Shown piece by piece: positions 42,944 through 57,038 of a DNA stretch of 64,000 nt (its first letter is position 1; every line of letters begins with the position of its first letter). This DNA comes from Acinetobacter calcoaceticus. GTDB lineage: Bacteria > Pseudomonadota > Gammaproteobacteria > Pseudomonadales > Moraxellaceae. The notes beneath the pieces are model-generated. The model saw nothing but the letters and a program-made list of their open reading frames with translations. It searched no databases and had not been told where the DNA came from. The translations under genes and the position numbers were made by a program. The stretch lies in contig NZ_LS999521.1 of the NCBI RefSeq assembly GCF_900520355.1, forward strand, positions 496,001 through 560,000, in the 5' to 3' direction.

Positions 42944-42976
42944 ATTTTTTTTCTCTAAAAGTTTACTTATCAAGTT

Positions 42977-44320
42977 TTAACTGATCTGACCCTTGATTTC
43001 AAACTCTTCCAAGGGACGGCTAAATTGACTAGCATGTTCTCCCAAGATTTCTTCCAAAGGTAGTTTTGCTTGGCGAATAAGCTTTTCTAGCTTATGTGGT
43101 GCAATCTTCACATCAATATGTAATAAGCCTGCATCATCATAATGTTCAGACTCAATCACATTTAAGGCATAAAGTTGGGTGCGAAATTTGCCATAAGCCG
43201 GTTTAAGAGTCAGTGAGAAATGTTGAATTTGGCCCATTAAACATTCTTGTACTGCTTGTTGCAGTAATTCTAGACCAAGGCCAGCATGAGCTGAAACATA
43301 AACTCGATCTGGGACATGTGGCTCGGCATAAATAATTTTGGCCTCTTCACCACTCAGGTCAATTTTGTTGTACACCCGAAGTACTGGAGCATCTGCACCA
43401 ATTTCTTTTAATACACCTTCAACTGCTTCAATTTGATCAAGCATGTCATGGCTATTACTATCAATTACATGCAATAAAAGTGTGGCTTCTAGCGTTTCTT
43501 CAAGTGTTGCCTTGAATGATTCAACCAAATCATGCTGTAAGTTTCGTACAAAACCTACTGTATCTGCTAACACAACAGTACCGATCCCATCCCATTCTAA
43601 ACGGCGTAATGTTGGATCGAGTGTTGCAAACAGTTGATCTGCTGCATAGACATCACTTTTCGCTAAAATATTAAATAGAGTTGATTTTCCAGCATTGGTA
43701 TAACCAACGAGTGAAACAGTTGGAATAGCTGCCTTTTGTCTTGCAGCACGCCCTTGTATACGGGTTTGATGTACTTTTTCTAATTTATCTTTTAATTGGG
43801 CAATACGAACACGAATGAGGCGACGATCTGTTTCCAGTTGTGTTTCACCAGGACCACGTAAGCCAATACCACCTTTTTGCTGTTCAAAGTCGGCCGACCA
43901 ACCGCGAATAAGACGCGTAGATAAATGCTTAAGCTGCGCAAGTTCGACTTGTAATTTACCTTCATGCGTACGAGCACGCAGCGCAAAAATATCTAAAATT
44001 AAACCAGTACGGTCAATAACTCGGCATTTTAATATTCTTTCTAAATTTCGTTCTTGAGCGGGTGATAAAGCATGGTCAAAAATCACCAGACTTGCTTCTA
44101 ACTCCTGAACTCGCTCGGCAATTTCTTCGACTTTTCCTGATCCAATAAAAAATTTAGGATTGGGCTTATTTCGCTGAACCTTAATATGTTCAAGGATATC
44201 TGCACCAGCAGACTGTGCAAGTAGAGCAAACTCTTCGGCATCCAGATCATCTAATAATTGTACAGAAACACTCACTAAAATTGTGCGTTCACCGCCTTGA
44301 TGCCGATCAACATATTCCAC
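42977..44320 (-). CDS. hflX: ribosome-associated GTPase HflX
   Basis: Splits stalled 70S ribosomes, notably under heat stress. The N-terminal HflX domain (NPKFFIGSGKVEEIAE, FDHALSPAQERNLE) precedes the GTPase with G1 GYTNAGKST, G2/G3 ATLDPTLR and DTVGF, and G4 NKID. 447 residues, near the usual length. No hfq lies upstream in this window. Confidence 0.95.
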   Translation of the reverse strand: MEYVDRHQGGERTILVSVSVQLLDDLDAEEFALLAQSAGADILEHIKVQRNKPNPKFFIGSGKVEEIAERVQELEASLVIFDHALSPAQERNLERILKCRVIDRTGLILDIFALRARTHEGKLQVELAQLKHLSTRLIRGWSADFEQQKGGIGLRGPGETQLETDRRLIRVRIAQLKDKLEKVHQTRIQGRAARQKAAIPTVSLVGYTNAGKSTLFNILAKSDVYAADQLFATLDPTLRRLEWDGIGTVVLADTVGFVRNLQHDLVESFKATLEETLEATLLLHVIDSNSHDMLDQIEAVEGVLKEIGADAPVLRVYNKIDLSGEEAKIIYAEPHVPDRVYVSAHAGLGLELLQQAVQECLMGQIQHFSLTLKPAYGKFRTQLYALNVIESEHYDDAGLLHIDVKIAPHKLEKLIRQAKLPLEEILGEHASQFSRPLEEFEIKGQIS

Positions 44321-44535
44321 GTGGCTATAAATCCTGAAAATGGGAAAACTTTATTCTAGATGAAACTTAAGCAAAAGGGGAAAGCGTTTGTTCTTATCCT
44401 TTAGATTAGTTAAATGTAATTAGAGATGTTTGAATTTATTTTATTTCCCGTTCTCTATCATCAATGCAAGTTTATTCTGAAACGTATAGAATGCTCGAGA
44501 TGGGTATAACAATGATTGATCGTTAGTGAAATTTT

Positions 44536-45345
44536 ATGGCTCAAACGCAAAGTATAGTTAATTCAACGTTAAAGAAATTATCAAAAATAGGTTTATACGG
44601 AAAAAAAGTCACTTCTGCCACGGCTGCAATTAGTGAAGGTTTTTATTTAGTTTATCGATATGGCCTTTATAAAGATCCTAATAATCCGGTCAATACACGC
44701 TATGTTCAATATTTTTGCCGCCGTTTATGTCAGGTTTTTAACTTAGATGTAGAAGTACACGGAACAATTCCTAGAGAACCTGCCCTATGGGTAAGTAATC
44801 ATATTTCTTGGCTAGATGTTGCTGTTTTAGGTTCAGGGGCTCGTGTTTTCTTCCTTGCTAAAGCCGAAATTGAGAATTGGCCCATTTTAGGAAATCTGGC
44901 TAAAGGTGGTGGAACTTTATTTATTAAGCGTGGGTCTGGGGATTCGGTTAGAATCCGTGAGCAAATTACTGAATTTTTAAAACAAAATATTCCTGTACTA
45001 TTTTTCCCTGAAGCGACTACTACAGATGGGCATTCTGTTAAGAAAGTACATGGTCGTTTACTCGGGGCTGCTATTGAGGCTCAACGCCCAGTACAGGTAT
45101 GTTTAATTTGTTATGTAAATCGTCATGGGCAATTAGATACAGTTGCTCCTTTCATTGGCGAGATGACATTTGCTGAACATATTCAACGTGTACTTGAAAT
45201 GCCGAAAGTAACGGCTCATTTGCTAACGTTACCGCCAATTCCTGTAGAAGGACACGACGTGAAGAGTTTAACGCGCGAAGTTCAAGAAAAAATGGTAGAA
45301 GGATTGGCTCAACTACATCAGAAAGTACTTAAGCCAAAAAGTTAA
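44536..45345 (+). CDS. 1-acylglycerol-3-phosphate O-acyltransferase family (PlsC-type)
   Basis: Membrane-associated acyltransferase. The catalytic motif NHISWLD (HxxxxD) is at about residue 91, and the substrate-binding FFPEATTTDG follows, with the typical GGTLFIKRG between. 269 residues. It probably acylates lysophosphatidate or a related lyso-lipid. The stop directly abuts that of the convergent PLD gene. Confidence 0.88.
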   Translation: MAQTQSIVNSTLKKLSKIGLYGKKVTSATAAISEGFYLVYRYGLYKDPNNPVNTRYVQYFCRRLCQVFNLDVEVHGTIPREPALWVSNHISWLDVAVLGSGARVFFLAKAEIENWPILGNLAKGGGTLFIKRGSGDSVRIREQITEFLKQNIPVLFFPEATTTDGHSVKKVHGRLLGAAIEAQRPVQVCLICYVNRHGQLDTVAPFIGEMTFAEHIQRVLEMPKVTAHLLTLPPIPVEGHDVKSLTREVQEKMVEGLAQLHQKVLKPKS

Positions 45346-46971
45346 TTACATAAATCCTTCAAGTGGCAGCCATGAAAGAAATTTCATGCCTGCTTTTTGC
45401 CACCATTTCATCTCTGGTTCTTGTTTGTAAATTAAAGGACCGTTTGGAGTTTCTTGCTGCCAATAAATATGATTATTAGGATCTAGCTTTAGCTTATAAG
45501 CAAATTTGTTTAAATTTTCATCCATCGTGTGGTGAATTGTCTTAGCCAACGACGGGCTATCTAAAATTACGCCAATTTCAGTATTCAAATAAGCTGAGCG
45601 TGGATCAAAATTAAATGAACCAATAAAAACCTGCTCATCTAATGCCATAAGTTTAGTATGCAAACTTGAGCGACTTAATCCTTTCATGTTCACTTTCGCT
45701 TTAGTTGCAAGCTCATCTGTATTTTTATTTAAATCTCTTTTATCGGGTGTCGGTAAAAACTCATAAAGTTGTACGCCGTTTTTAAGAAGTTCTTTACGGT
45801 ATTTCCCATAAAAGGCATGAACAACGGCAACGTCATTCGCTTTAAACGAGTTAGTTAAAACTCGCACTTCAACACCTTCTTTAGCAAGAGTACTTAAAAT
45901 CTTGGCGCCTTGCTTCTCTGGAATAAAATAAGCTGAAATTAAGTCAACGTTACTTTCTGGTTTTTCTAAATGGTTAATTAACTGGAAATTTAGGTGTTCT
46001 TCTTTTTTAGCCTTTGACTTGATTTTATCAGGCGAGTCTTTTACAACTTCTGCTTTGACCCAGTCGAATTGAATATTACGATTTAACCATTCATCAAATG
46101 CATGTGATTTTGCGGTTAAGTTTAGAAAGTTTTGAACTGTCGCCTGTTGGTAGTGAGCTTCGAGTTGCTCTTTTAATCCTTCATAACGTAGACGATGTTG
46201 CTCTGGACTTACAATACTTTGAACTGAATATGCATATTCATGATTCCAGTAATCATCAAATGAATTCACAATGTCATCAACAGCAGCACCAACTAACATC
46301 ACATCGACATCAGAGAATTGATAACTATCACTTACGTTGTAATATTGATTTGTCATGTTACGTCCGCCAATAAGAGCAACTTCATTGTCGGCAATAAAAC
46401 TTTTATTATGCATACGACGATTGATACGTTTTAAATCAAGCACCATATCCATCGCGCGATATTTACGAAAACGGTAGGGGTTAAAAAGCTTAACTTCAAT
46501 ATTTTTATGCTGAGAAAGGGCGAGCAGAATCCCTTCTATTTTTTTTGCATTATTGTCATCAATAAGAAGTCGAACTTTTACCCCACGATCAGCTGCCCGA
46601 ATAATCGCGTGCAAGGCTAAAGCACCAACTTTGTCGTTGTCCCAAATGTAATATTGTAAATCTAACGTCTTTTCAGCTTTATCAATTAATCTTAGGCGGG
46701 CTGCTAGAGCCTCCAACGGATCATTTAAGACATGATAACCCGTTAGCTTGGGATTCTGCTGACGTAAGGGAGTAATCAGTTTGGCAAGTGAGGTCTGAGA
46801 AGTATCAATATCTTTTGCATATTGTACTGGCTCAACACTATGTTTTGGCAGAGTACTACATCCTGTCAAACCCACAGCAAAACTAGAACATAGGACTAAA
46901 GAAGCTTTTATCAAAAAGCCTTTAGCTTGTTGATTCGTTTGAAGCTGTTTGGATCGAAAGGATTGTGCCAT
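45346..46971 (-). CDS. phospholipase D-family lipoprotein, cardiolipin-synthase-like
   Basis: A 541-residue protein with a lipoprotein signal ending LTGC (about residue 38). Two HKD motifs are intact: HNKSFIADNEVALIGGRN and HTKLMALDEQVFIGSFNFD. This is the two-motif PLD architecture of cardiolipin synthase ClsC-type enzymes. It may form cardiolipin or hydrolyse phospholipids. It is convergent with an acyltransferase gene, both for lipids. Confidence 0.88.
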   Translation of the reverse strand: MAQSFRSKQLQTNQQAKGFLIKASLVLCSSFAVGLTGCSTLPKHSVEPVQYAKDIDTSQTSLAKLITPLRQQNPKLTGYHVLNDPLEALAARLRLIDKAEKTLDLQYYIWDNDKVGALALHAIIRAADRGVKVRLLIDDNNAKKIEGILLALSQHKNIEVKLFNPYRFRKYRAMDMVLDLKRINRRMHNKSFIADNEVALIGGRNMTNQYYNVSDSYQFSDVDVMLVGAAVDDIVNSFDDYWNHEYAYSVQSIVSPEQHRLRYEGLKEQLEAHYQQATVQNFLNLTAKSHAFDEWLNRNIQFDWVKAEVVKDSPDKIKSKAKKEEHLNFQLINHLEKPESNVDLISAYFIPEKQGAKILSTLAKEGVEVRVLTNSFKANDVAVVHAFYGKYRKELLKNGVQLYEFLPTPDKRDLNKNTDELATKAKVNMKGLSRSSLHTKLMALDEQVFIGSFNFDPRSAYLNTEIGVILDSPSLAKTIHHTMDENLNKFAYKLKLDPNNHIYWQQETPNGPLIYKQEPEMKWWQKAGMKFLSWLPLEGFM

Positions 46972-47077
46972 AATCAGTACATACGATAACGTGAGCTAGA
47001 GTATAGTTCGTGCATATTGAAAGATAAATATTGAATTTGATTACTAGCAATCAATATAAGATAAGTCGAGAATCGTA

Positions 47078-48088
47078 ATGTGGAACCCAAATTCAATCAT
47101 CTTTTGTTTTTACTTTATTTTTTCAATACTTGCTTTATGGGGAATTTCTGAAGCTTGGATTCATCAATCTCGAACCGAGACGATTCATCCATTTAAAGCT
47201 TTTGTCCATTTACTCGCATTTTATCTCTCTTATCTACTTATTCCTCTCTGGTTTTTTAATTTATATGCTGCTTGGATTGGTTACTATTCAATTCACCAAG
47301 GTATTTTTATCTTTTTCTTAAGTGGTGTTTTAATTTACGCCCGATTTATTGAACCTCATCTGGTGCGTGTCGATACTCATCAATATCGGTTAAATCCAGA
47401 TCGTAGTTTTAATAAACCGGTAAAGGTAGCCTTAATTGCAGATTTACATATCGGTTTATTTTCAGGGCATGAGCGCCAACTCAAAACGATAGTTAGAAAA
47501 TTAAATGAGCAGCAACCTGATTTAGTGGTTGTGGCAGGTGATTGGACATATGAACCAGAAGACAGATTAATTCAAGAATTGAGTGTTTTAAAAGAAATTC
47601 AGGCGCCTGTTTACTCTGTTCCTGGAAACCATGATGAGCAATATCCAGGACCACCTATTCAACAATTGTTAAAAGATGCCTTGTTTTATAATGAGGTTGT
47701 CGATATTGAAGGCAAAATAGTTGATTTTGAAGAATTCCGTCTGATTGGCATTGGCGATCTCTGGGCCGGAAAAACCGATATGCGTTCCATGCCCGATTTA
47801 CCCCAAGATAAACCTTGGTTAATCCTTTCTCATAATCCTGATACAGTAGATATGGTGCCTAAATTGCCAAATCGTCCATTAATGCTATCTGGGCATACGC
47901 ATGGTGGGCAGGTGGAGCTTCCATGGCTAACTAACTATATTATGAAAAAAGTATCAATTTTAGGGCATAAAAGAGGGCTTTATTCCCACGAACATGCCGA
48001 TGTCTTTGTTACAGTTGGCACAGGAATGGTCGGAATCCCTTTACGTTTTAGAGTGCCGCCAACCATTGATATTATTGAGTTAGTTTAA
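47078..48088 (+). CDS. membrane-anchored metallophosphoesterase
   Basis: A 336-residue protein. The first 110 residues hold about three hydrophobic helices. The calcineurin-like domain follows: ADLHIG, VAGDWTYEPED, GNHDEQ, SHNPD and GHTHGGQVELPW, all metal-ligand motifs. It resembles the YaeI/LpxH-like group; the substrate is unknown. Confidence 0.88.
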   Translation: MWNPNSIIFCFYFIFSILALWGISEAWIHQSRTETIHPFKAFVHLLAFYLSYLLIPLWFFNLYAAWIGYYSIHQGIFIFFLSGVLIYARFIEPHLVRVDTHQYRLNPDRSFNKPVKVALIADLHIGLFSGHERQLKTIVRKLNEQQPDLVVVAGDWTYEPEDRLIQELSVLKEIQAPVYSVPGNHDEQYPGPPIQQLLKDALFYNEVVDIEGKIVDFEEFRLIGIGDLWAGKTDMRSMPDLPQDKPWLILSHNPDTVDMVPKLPNRPLMLSGHTHGGQVELPWLTNYIMKKVSILGHKRGLYSHEHADVFVTVGTGMVGIPLRFRVPPTIDIIELV

Positions 48089-48091
48089 AAT

Positions 48092-48123
48092 AAAAAAGCC
48101 AATCACAAAGGATTGGCTTTTTT
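48092..48123. terminator. bidirectional terminator, phosphoesterase / yfiB-like
   Basis: AAAAAAGCCAATC pairs with GATTGGCTTTTTT between convergent genes. Confidence 0.88.
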
Positions 48124-48135
48124 ATAAATTGAAAA

Positions 48136-48615
48136 TTATGGAATAACCACAATAGCAACACGTCGATTAATCGCACGATTTTCATTGGTTGTATTTGGGA
48201 CATAAGGCTGAGTTGAACCACGACCAATCACGTAGATACTTTCTTTTTTAAATCCGCGCGCTAAGAAAAGATTTGCCACACTTTGTGCGCGCTCTTCAGA
48301 TAGCTTTTGATTATAAGTTGCATCGCCAACATCATCAGTGTGCCCAACAATTTTCAATTTATTTAAATCATATTTATTCAATTGATTTGCTAGACGCGCT
48401 AACTCAGCTTCATGGCTCTGTTTTAACTCTGCATTATTAAAGTCAAATAACAAACGTTCTGGTAAACCCAGAGTCCATCCTTCATCAGTAAGAACAAAAC
48501 CTTCTTTCTTAAGCAATTTTACCTGACGATATTTTAATGGACCAAAACTCAGGCACCCTGCAAGAGTAATGCATAGCAATGCAATAAAGGAGAGTTTTAA
48601 AGATCTTGTATTCAT
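48136..48615 (-). CDS. yfiB: OmpA/Pal-like lipoprotein, YfiB type
   Basis: A 159-residue lipoprotein with lipobox LAGC (Cys21). An OmpA peptidoglycan-binding domain occupies residues 55-155 (FDFNNAELKQSHEAELARL, GHTDDVGDATYNQKLSEERA, NRAINRRVAIVV). Context gives the specific role: in Pseudomonas YfiB sequesters YfiR at the outer membrane, relieving YfiN. It follows the cyclase gene by 14 bp. Confidence 0.82.
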   Translation of the reverse strand: MNTRSLKLSFIALLCITLAGCLSFGPLKYRQVKLLKKEGFVLTDEGWTLGLPERLLFDFNNAELKQSHEAELARLANQLNKYDLNKLKIVGHTDDVGDATYNQKLSEERAQSVANLFLARGFKKESIYVIGRGSTQPYVPNTTNENRAINRRVAIVVIP

Positions 48616-48629
48616 AGATTAGCCTAAAT

Positions 48630-49853
48630 TTAATTTTCAGGTTTATAGATAAACCAGTGTTCATCCGAATTTTTAGCCTTATACATTGCTTGATCTGCTT
48701 GCATAATGAAATCTTCGGGGCTAGATGCAAATTGTGATAAAGCAATACCTACACTAAAACTGAAATAAATGGTTTGTCCATTCAGCTGCAAAGGTTCTTT
48801 ACAGCTTTCGAGTAAATTTTCAGCAATAGATATTAAATGATCAGCATGGCTAATGGAATGCAAAATGACAGCAAACTCATCACCACCTAAACGTGCAATA
48901 AAATCTTGATGGCGTAAACGGGTTTGCAAGCGGTTGGCCATTTCTTTTAAAACTTCATCTCCAGCCAAATGTCCAAACTGGTCATTAATCGCTTTGAAGT
49001 TATTGTTATCTAGAAACAGTAAAGCAGACTTGTTATCAAATCCCTTATCTTCAAACATATCTAATAGAACTTGATAAAAATAATGTCTATTCGGTAATAA
49101 TGTAAGCTGATCGTGATGAGCCTGAAATGATAATTTACGATTTTCTTTTTGTAATTGATTGTCCCATATCTGAATTTCTTCAAGTAACTCATTAAAAACA
49201 GTATTTAAATCTTGAAATTCTTTAATTCGGTTATAAGGAAACCGAAGATTATAAGCTTTTTGTTCACTTACAATTTGAGCAATATTGGTAAGTGGATAAA
49301 TCGCCTGCATAATTTGGCGATAAGTTAAGTTTACTGACCACCACAAAGCGCAAACAATAAACAACATTGCAATTGCAAGTCCTACGATAATCATTTTGAG
49401 GAACTGCAATATTTTTTCTGAACTACCAAAAAGTGTTAATTCACCTACATTTTGTTCGTGATGATAAATTGTAAGATGAACGGGCTCATTTAAAAACCAA
49501 TGATCAAACCAACCCTCCAAAATTGAGGTTTGACTTGATAATTTAAAACTTTGTGCAATTAAATGATGTTCTGAATCATAAATATGAATAGTACGAATTG
49601 AATGATCATTGGTGTATTCATTCAAAATTTGCTCTATCGTAATTTTATCATTAAATACAACTGCGGGCTGAATACGCTCTAGCAGAGTATGGCTGAGCAA
49701 TTGCAAATTTTGTTTGGCGTAAGTTTCCATTGTAAAAACAGAAATCGATACAAACGTAAAAGAGCAGATAAAGAAAGTAATTGCAAAAATAGTAAATTGA
49801 GATTTTCTAAATAAAGCATGCAATGAAGTGGACTGATACAACTTTGATATCAT
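48630..49853 (-). CDS. yfiN: diguanylate cyclase, YfiN/TpbB type
   Basis: A 407-residue inner-membrane protein: TM1 (20-42), a periplasmic PAS-like domain (43-150), TM2 (153-173), HAMP (174-230), then GGDEF (323-327). The inhibitory site RHQD (314-317) is intact. The aspartate pair region reads DNNNFK instead of the usual DxDxFK, so one metal-site Asp is Asn. It makes c-di-GMP from GTP and is the effector of the yfiRNB operon. Confidence 0.85.
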   Translation of the reverse strand: MISKLYQSTSLHALFRKSQFTIFAITFFICSFTFVSISVFTMETYAKQNLQLLSHTLLERIQPAVVFNDKITIEQILNEYTNDHSIRTIHIYDSEHHLIAQSFKLSSQTSILEGWFDHWFLNEPVHLTIYHHEQNVGELTLFGSSEKILQFLKMIIVGLAIAMLFIVCALWWSVNLTYRQIMQAIYPLTNIAQIVSEQKAYNLRFPYNRIKEFQDLNTVFNELLEEIQIWDNQLQKENRKLSFQAHHDQLTLLPNRHYFYQVLLDMFEDKGFDNKSALLFLDNNNFKAINDQFGHLAGDEVLKEMANRLQTRLRHQDFIARLGGDEFAVILHSISHADHLISIAENLLESCKEPLQLNGQTIYFSFSVGIALSQFASSPEDFIMQADQAMYKAKNSDEHWFIYKPEN

Positions 49854-49858
49854 GATCC

Positions 49859-50362
49859 TTACTCCGCATTCTTAGCCAAGAGCAATACTCTTGGATCAAT
49901 ATGAACTTTGGAGTGACTTAAAGCATCTAAGTTAACTTTAAAGGTAGTGTAATTATTTTGATTGTATAAACAAAAGATACTTCCTATTTCACATTCTGAA
50001 TTATTAATGCTTAAAGAAAGTAAAGAACGATAAGGATAGTTCTGAATAAGGTTTTGTTGTTGCTGTGGAGAAGTAGTAGAAAAATAAACTGCCTGACAAT
50101 GTGACCGAGCAAAATCTTTCGCGTTTACAGTTTGAACACGATAATTATAAGACATTTGCTGGATATAAGATTGAAAGGTAGATGTAATGGAGGGATTATC
50201 AATAACACAAAGAGTAGGAGTATTTACATTCTCCCACTTACTATAGCTTAGAATAGATAAAGTAAGCACATAGAAGTTATGTTTTGAATTGGCATAACAA
50301 GGCCCACTCGTAGCAAACACTACAAGTATGCAAACAAATACTTTCTTAGCGAACTGCCACAT
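49859..50362 (-). CDS. yfiR: periplasmic YfiR-family repressor
   Basis: A 167-residue exported protein with signal peptide ending near residue 24. The mature cysteines lie at 52, 89, 124 and 131; the spacing of the last pair (seven) and first pair (37) resembles the two disulfides of Pseudomonas YfiR (DUF4154). The tail PRVLLLAKNAE is also family-like. It would hold YfiN inactive in the periplasm. Position immediately before yfiN supports this. Confidence 0.78.
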   Translation of the reverse strand: MWQFAKKVFVCILVVFATSGPCYANSKHNFYVLTLSILSYSKWENVNTPTLCVIDNPSITSTFQSYIQQMSYNYRVQTVNAKDFARSHCQAVYFSTTSPQQQQNLIQNYPYRSLLSLSINNSECEIGSIFCLYNQNNYTTFKVNLDALSHSKVHIDPRVLLLAKNAE

Positions 50363-50542
50363 GGTGAGTTAATGCCAAACTATTGCACGAATAATCTATT
50401 CTACATGAAGTTGATAAACTAAAAAAAGTTTAATATCTCATCTAATGTTGACTGAGCTGCTTAAAAAAAAGGCATATATATCACTTTTTTCGTAAAATAG
50501 TAGAAAAAAACGGCACTCGATAGAAAAAGGCTGAAATACCCC

Positions 50543-50570
50543 TTGCAAAGGGTTTTTAATCCTCTATAAT
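50543..50570 (+). promoter_or_regulatory. rRNA operon promoter (second copy)
   Basis: TTGCAA (50543-50548) and TATAAT (50565-50570) are 16 bp apart. A-tracts (AAAAAAA at about 50463-50469, AAAAAAA at about 50503-50509) upstream could be an UP element. The core upstream of 50563 differs from the first copy. Confidence 0.8.
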
Positions 50571-50945
50571 GCACATCCATCGGCGGTGATGCAGATAGAA
50601 ACTTGTTGAAAAACAGTTACTTGGAATTGAGTAGATTGCTTTAAGTGATAGATTTGATGAGAAGTTGGTTTTGGAAATAAGTTTTAAAAATATCGAAATT
50701 ACCTGTTGACTTTTAAGAGATTAAGAGTAATATAGCCGACCTAGCTTGCTGGTGACGAACCAGTAAGAAGATCATTAAGAGATTATGAAGAACAACTTGT
50801 GTGGATTTTTACTGATTGATTGATCGAAATATTATCATTGATTGATTGGTTTAAATTACTCGAAGTTTATTTGAGCGAAATTTAAGTCAGAAAATTGATG
50901 AGCCAGAATTGGCACCTTGTCTTTAATAAGGTGCAAAATGATTTT

Positions 50946-52483
<1,538 letters not shown>

Positions 52484-52542
52484 ACGAAAGATTGACGATT
52501 GGTAAGAATCCACAACAAGTTGTTCTTCATAGATGTATCTGA

Positions 52543-52619
<77 letters not shown>

Positions 52620-52675
52620 TGACTTTGACTGATTAAGGTTATAGACAGAAAGATACATAACTGATGATGTAAGCT

Positions 52676-52751
52676 GGGGACTTAGCTTAGTTGGTAGAGC
52701 GCCTGCTTTGCACGCAGGAGGTCAGGAGTTCGACTCTCCTAGTCTCCACCA
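52676..52751 (+). tRNA. tRNA-Ala (TGC), second copy
   Basis: Same 76-base cloverleaf and anticodon as at 19372. Confidence 0.97.
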
Positions 52752-53121
52752 GAACTTAAGAGAAGTTCGGATTACAGAAATTAGTAAATAAAGATTTAGA
52801 TCTTGGTTTATTAACTTCTGTGATTTAAGTATCACGGTATTAAGCATGACCTGACGAAGGCATGTTTATTCATTAACAGATTGGCAAAATTGAGTCTGAA
52901 ATAAATTGTTCACTCAATAATGAAAAGAGAAGAAGTAATTCTAATCTTGGAATTCATTGAGAACTAGCAAATTAACTGAATCAAGCGTTTTGGTATATGA
53001 ATTAGATTGAAGCTGTACAGTGTTTAAATACACAGTACTTCAAACTGTAAGAGATTGATGAGGAATCATTGATCATGTCTTATTACTCCTTGTAGGTAAT
53101 AACGACTGTTTGGGGTTGTAT
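52752..53121 (+). other. tRNA-Ala to 23S spacer, second copy
   Basis: The same 370-bp spacer as 19448-19817, including the 23S processing arm; no gene. Confidence 0.7.
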
Positions 53122-56015
<2,894 letters not shown>

Positions 56016-56196
56016 ACAACACCCAAGCAGTTGTATATATGGCATCAATCGATTCATTAATATGCAAAGCAACTTGATTTAGTTATATGTTTAGCTAAAA
56101 TGAACAAAATTAAAGTAAGACTCAATCAGCCCATCTGTAAAGATTTGGAAAACGCATCGGCAACCAATAAGACCAATGCAAGTATCCATACCAGTT

Positions 56197-56314
56197 GTGC
56201 TGGCGACCATAGCAAGAGTGAACCACCTGATCCCTTCCCGAACTCAGAAGTGAAACCTCTTAGCGCTGATGGTAGTGTGGGGTTTCCCATGTGAGAGTAA
56301 GTCATCGCCAGCTC
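56197..56314 (+). rRNA. rrf: 5S ribosomal RNA (second copy)
   Basis: Appears identical to 22893-23010. Confidence 0.94.
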
Positions 56315-56322
56315 ATTATTCT

Positions 56323-56356
56323 AAACACCCTCAACTGATGTTGGGGGTGTTTTTTT
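56323..56356 (+). terminator. rRNA operon terminator (second copy)
   Basis: Same stem and T run as the first copy. Confidence 0.88.
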
Positions 56357-56447
56357 ATGCAGAAAGTAAACTGAAAATGATAGAATAATTTTGGGATGAA
56401 TTATGATATAAACCAAATACCTTAAAATGATAACAAGAGTATGAATA

Positions 56448-56978
56448 ATGAAATTTGTAGGATTAAAAATATTTGTGTGTATGCTAGCTATAATATTTGT
56501 TAGTAAATCTATCTATGCTAATGAAGCTGTAGAAAGTTTATTTAGCACAAAAGCTTTTTTAAATATTTGTGTTAGTTCTAGAGGAAATCCAGAAATAATA
56601 AATAAACAAGCAAAAAATATGGGTTTTACTCAAATGCCTGATGAATATGCTGCACATTTTTTAAAAGATGATAATGGGAACGCTTGGATGATAAGCTCTT
56701 CAGAAGGAAAGTTTGTTATTACTCAAATCGATAACGGCGTATGTTCATTATTTATAAATAAAGGAAACTCAACTGAAATTCAGAAGAGTTTAGAAAGTTG
56801 GTTGCCCCCAAAATCTACTGGTTTAACTTATAAAAAGGAAATATCTAAAGATAAAAATTTGACTACAACAAATTATATTATTTCTAAAGATGGAAAGGCT
56901 TTAGAGACATGGATATATACTAGTTCATCTGAAAAGAATGCTTCACTAGTTGCAGTTATTTCCCATCAAATGAATTAA
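56448..56978 (+). CDS. hypothetical secreted protein
   Basis: A 176-residue protein with a signal peptide (LKIFVCMLAIIFVSKSIYA, cleaved before NEAVE). The mature part has two cysteines (NICVSS, NGVCSLF), probably a disulfide, and an alternating hydrophobic pattern (GNAWMISSSEGKFVITQI). I do not recognise it firmly; it may belong to the small NMCC_0638-like group, which is a guess. It is more AT-rich than its neighbours and sits just after the rRNA operon. Confidence 0.65.
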   Translation: MKFVGLKIFVCMLAIIFVSKSIYANEAVESLFSTKAFLNICVSSRGNPEIINKQAKNMGFTQMPDEYAAHFLKDDNGNAWMISSSEGKFVITQIDNGVCSLFINKGNSTEIQKSLESWLPPKSTGLTYKKEISKDKNLTTTNYIISKDGKALETWIYTSSSEKNASLVAVISHQMN

Positions 56979-56997
56979 TTAAAACAATTTAATGTAT

Positions 56998-57030
56998 AGA
57001 AGAGCCAACTTTTATTAAAGGAGCTCTTCT
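56998..57030. terminator. hairpin between convergent genes
   Basis: AGAAGAGC pairs with GCTCTTCT, with an inner CTTT/AAAG pair, but no T run follows on either strand. It may end transcription weakly. Confidence 0.45.
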
Positions 57031-57038
57031 AAAATTGA

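Noticed and set aside
56998..57030. Strong bidirectional terminator
   Set aside because: The stem is good but no T run follows on either strand, so it is kept only as a weak candidate.
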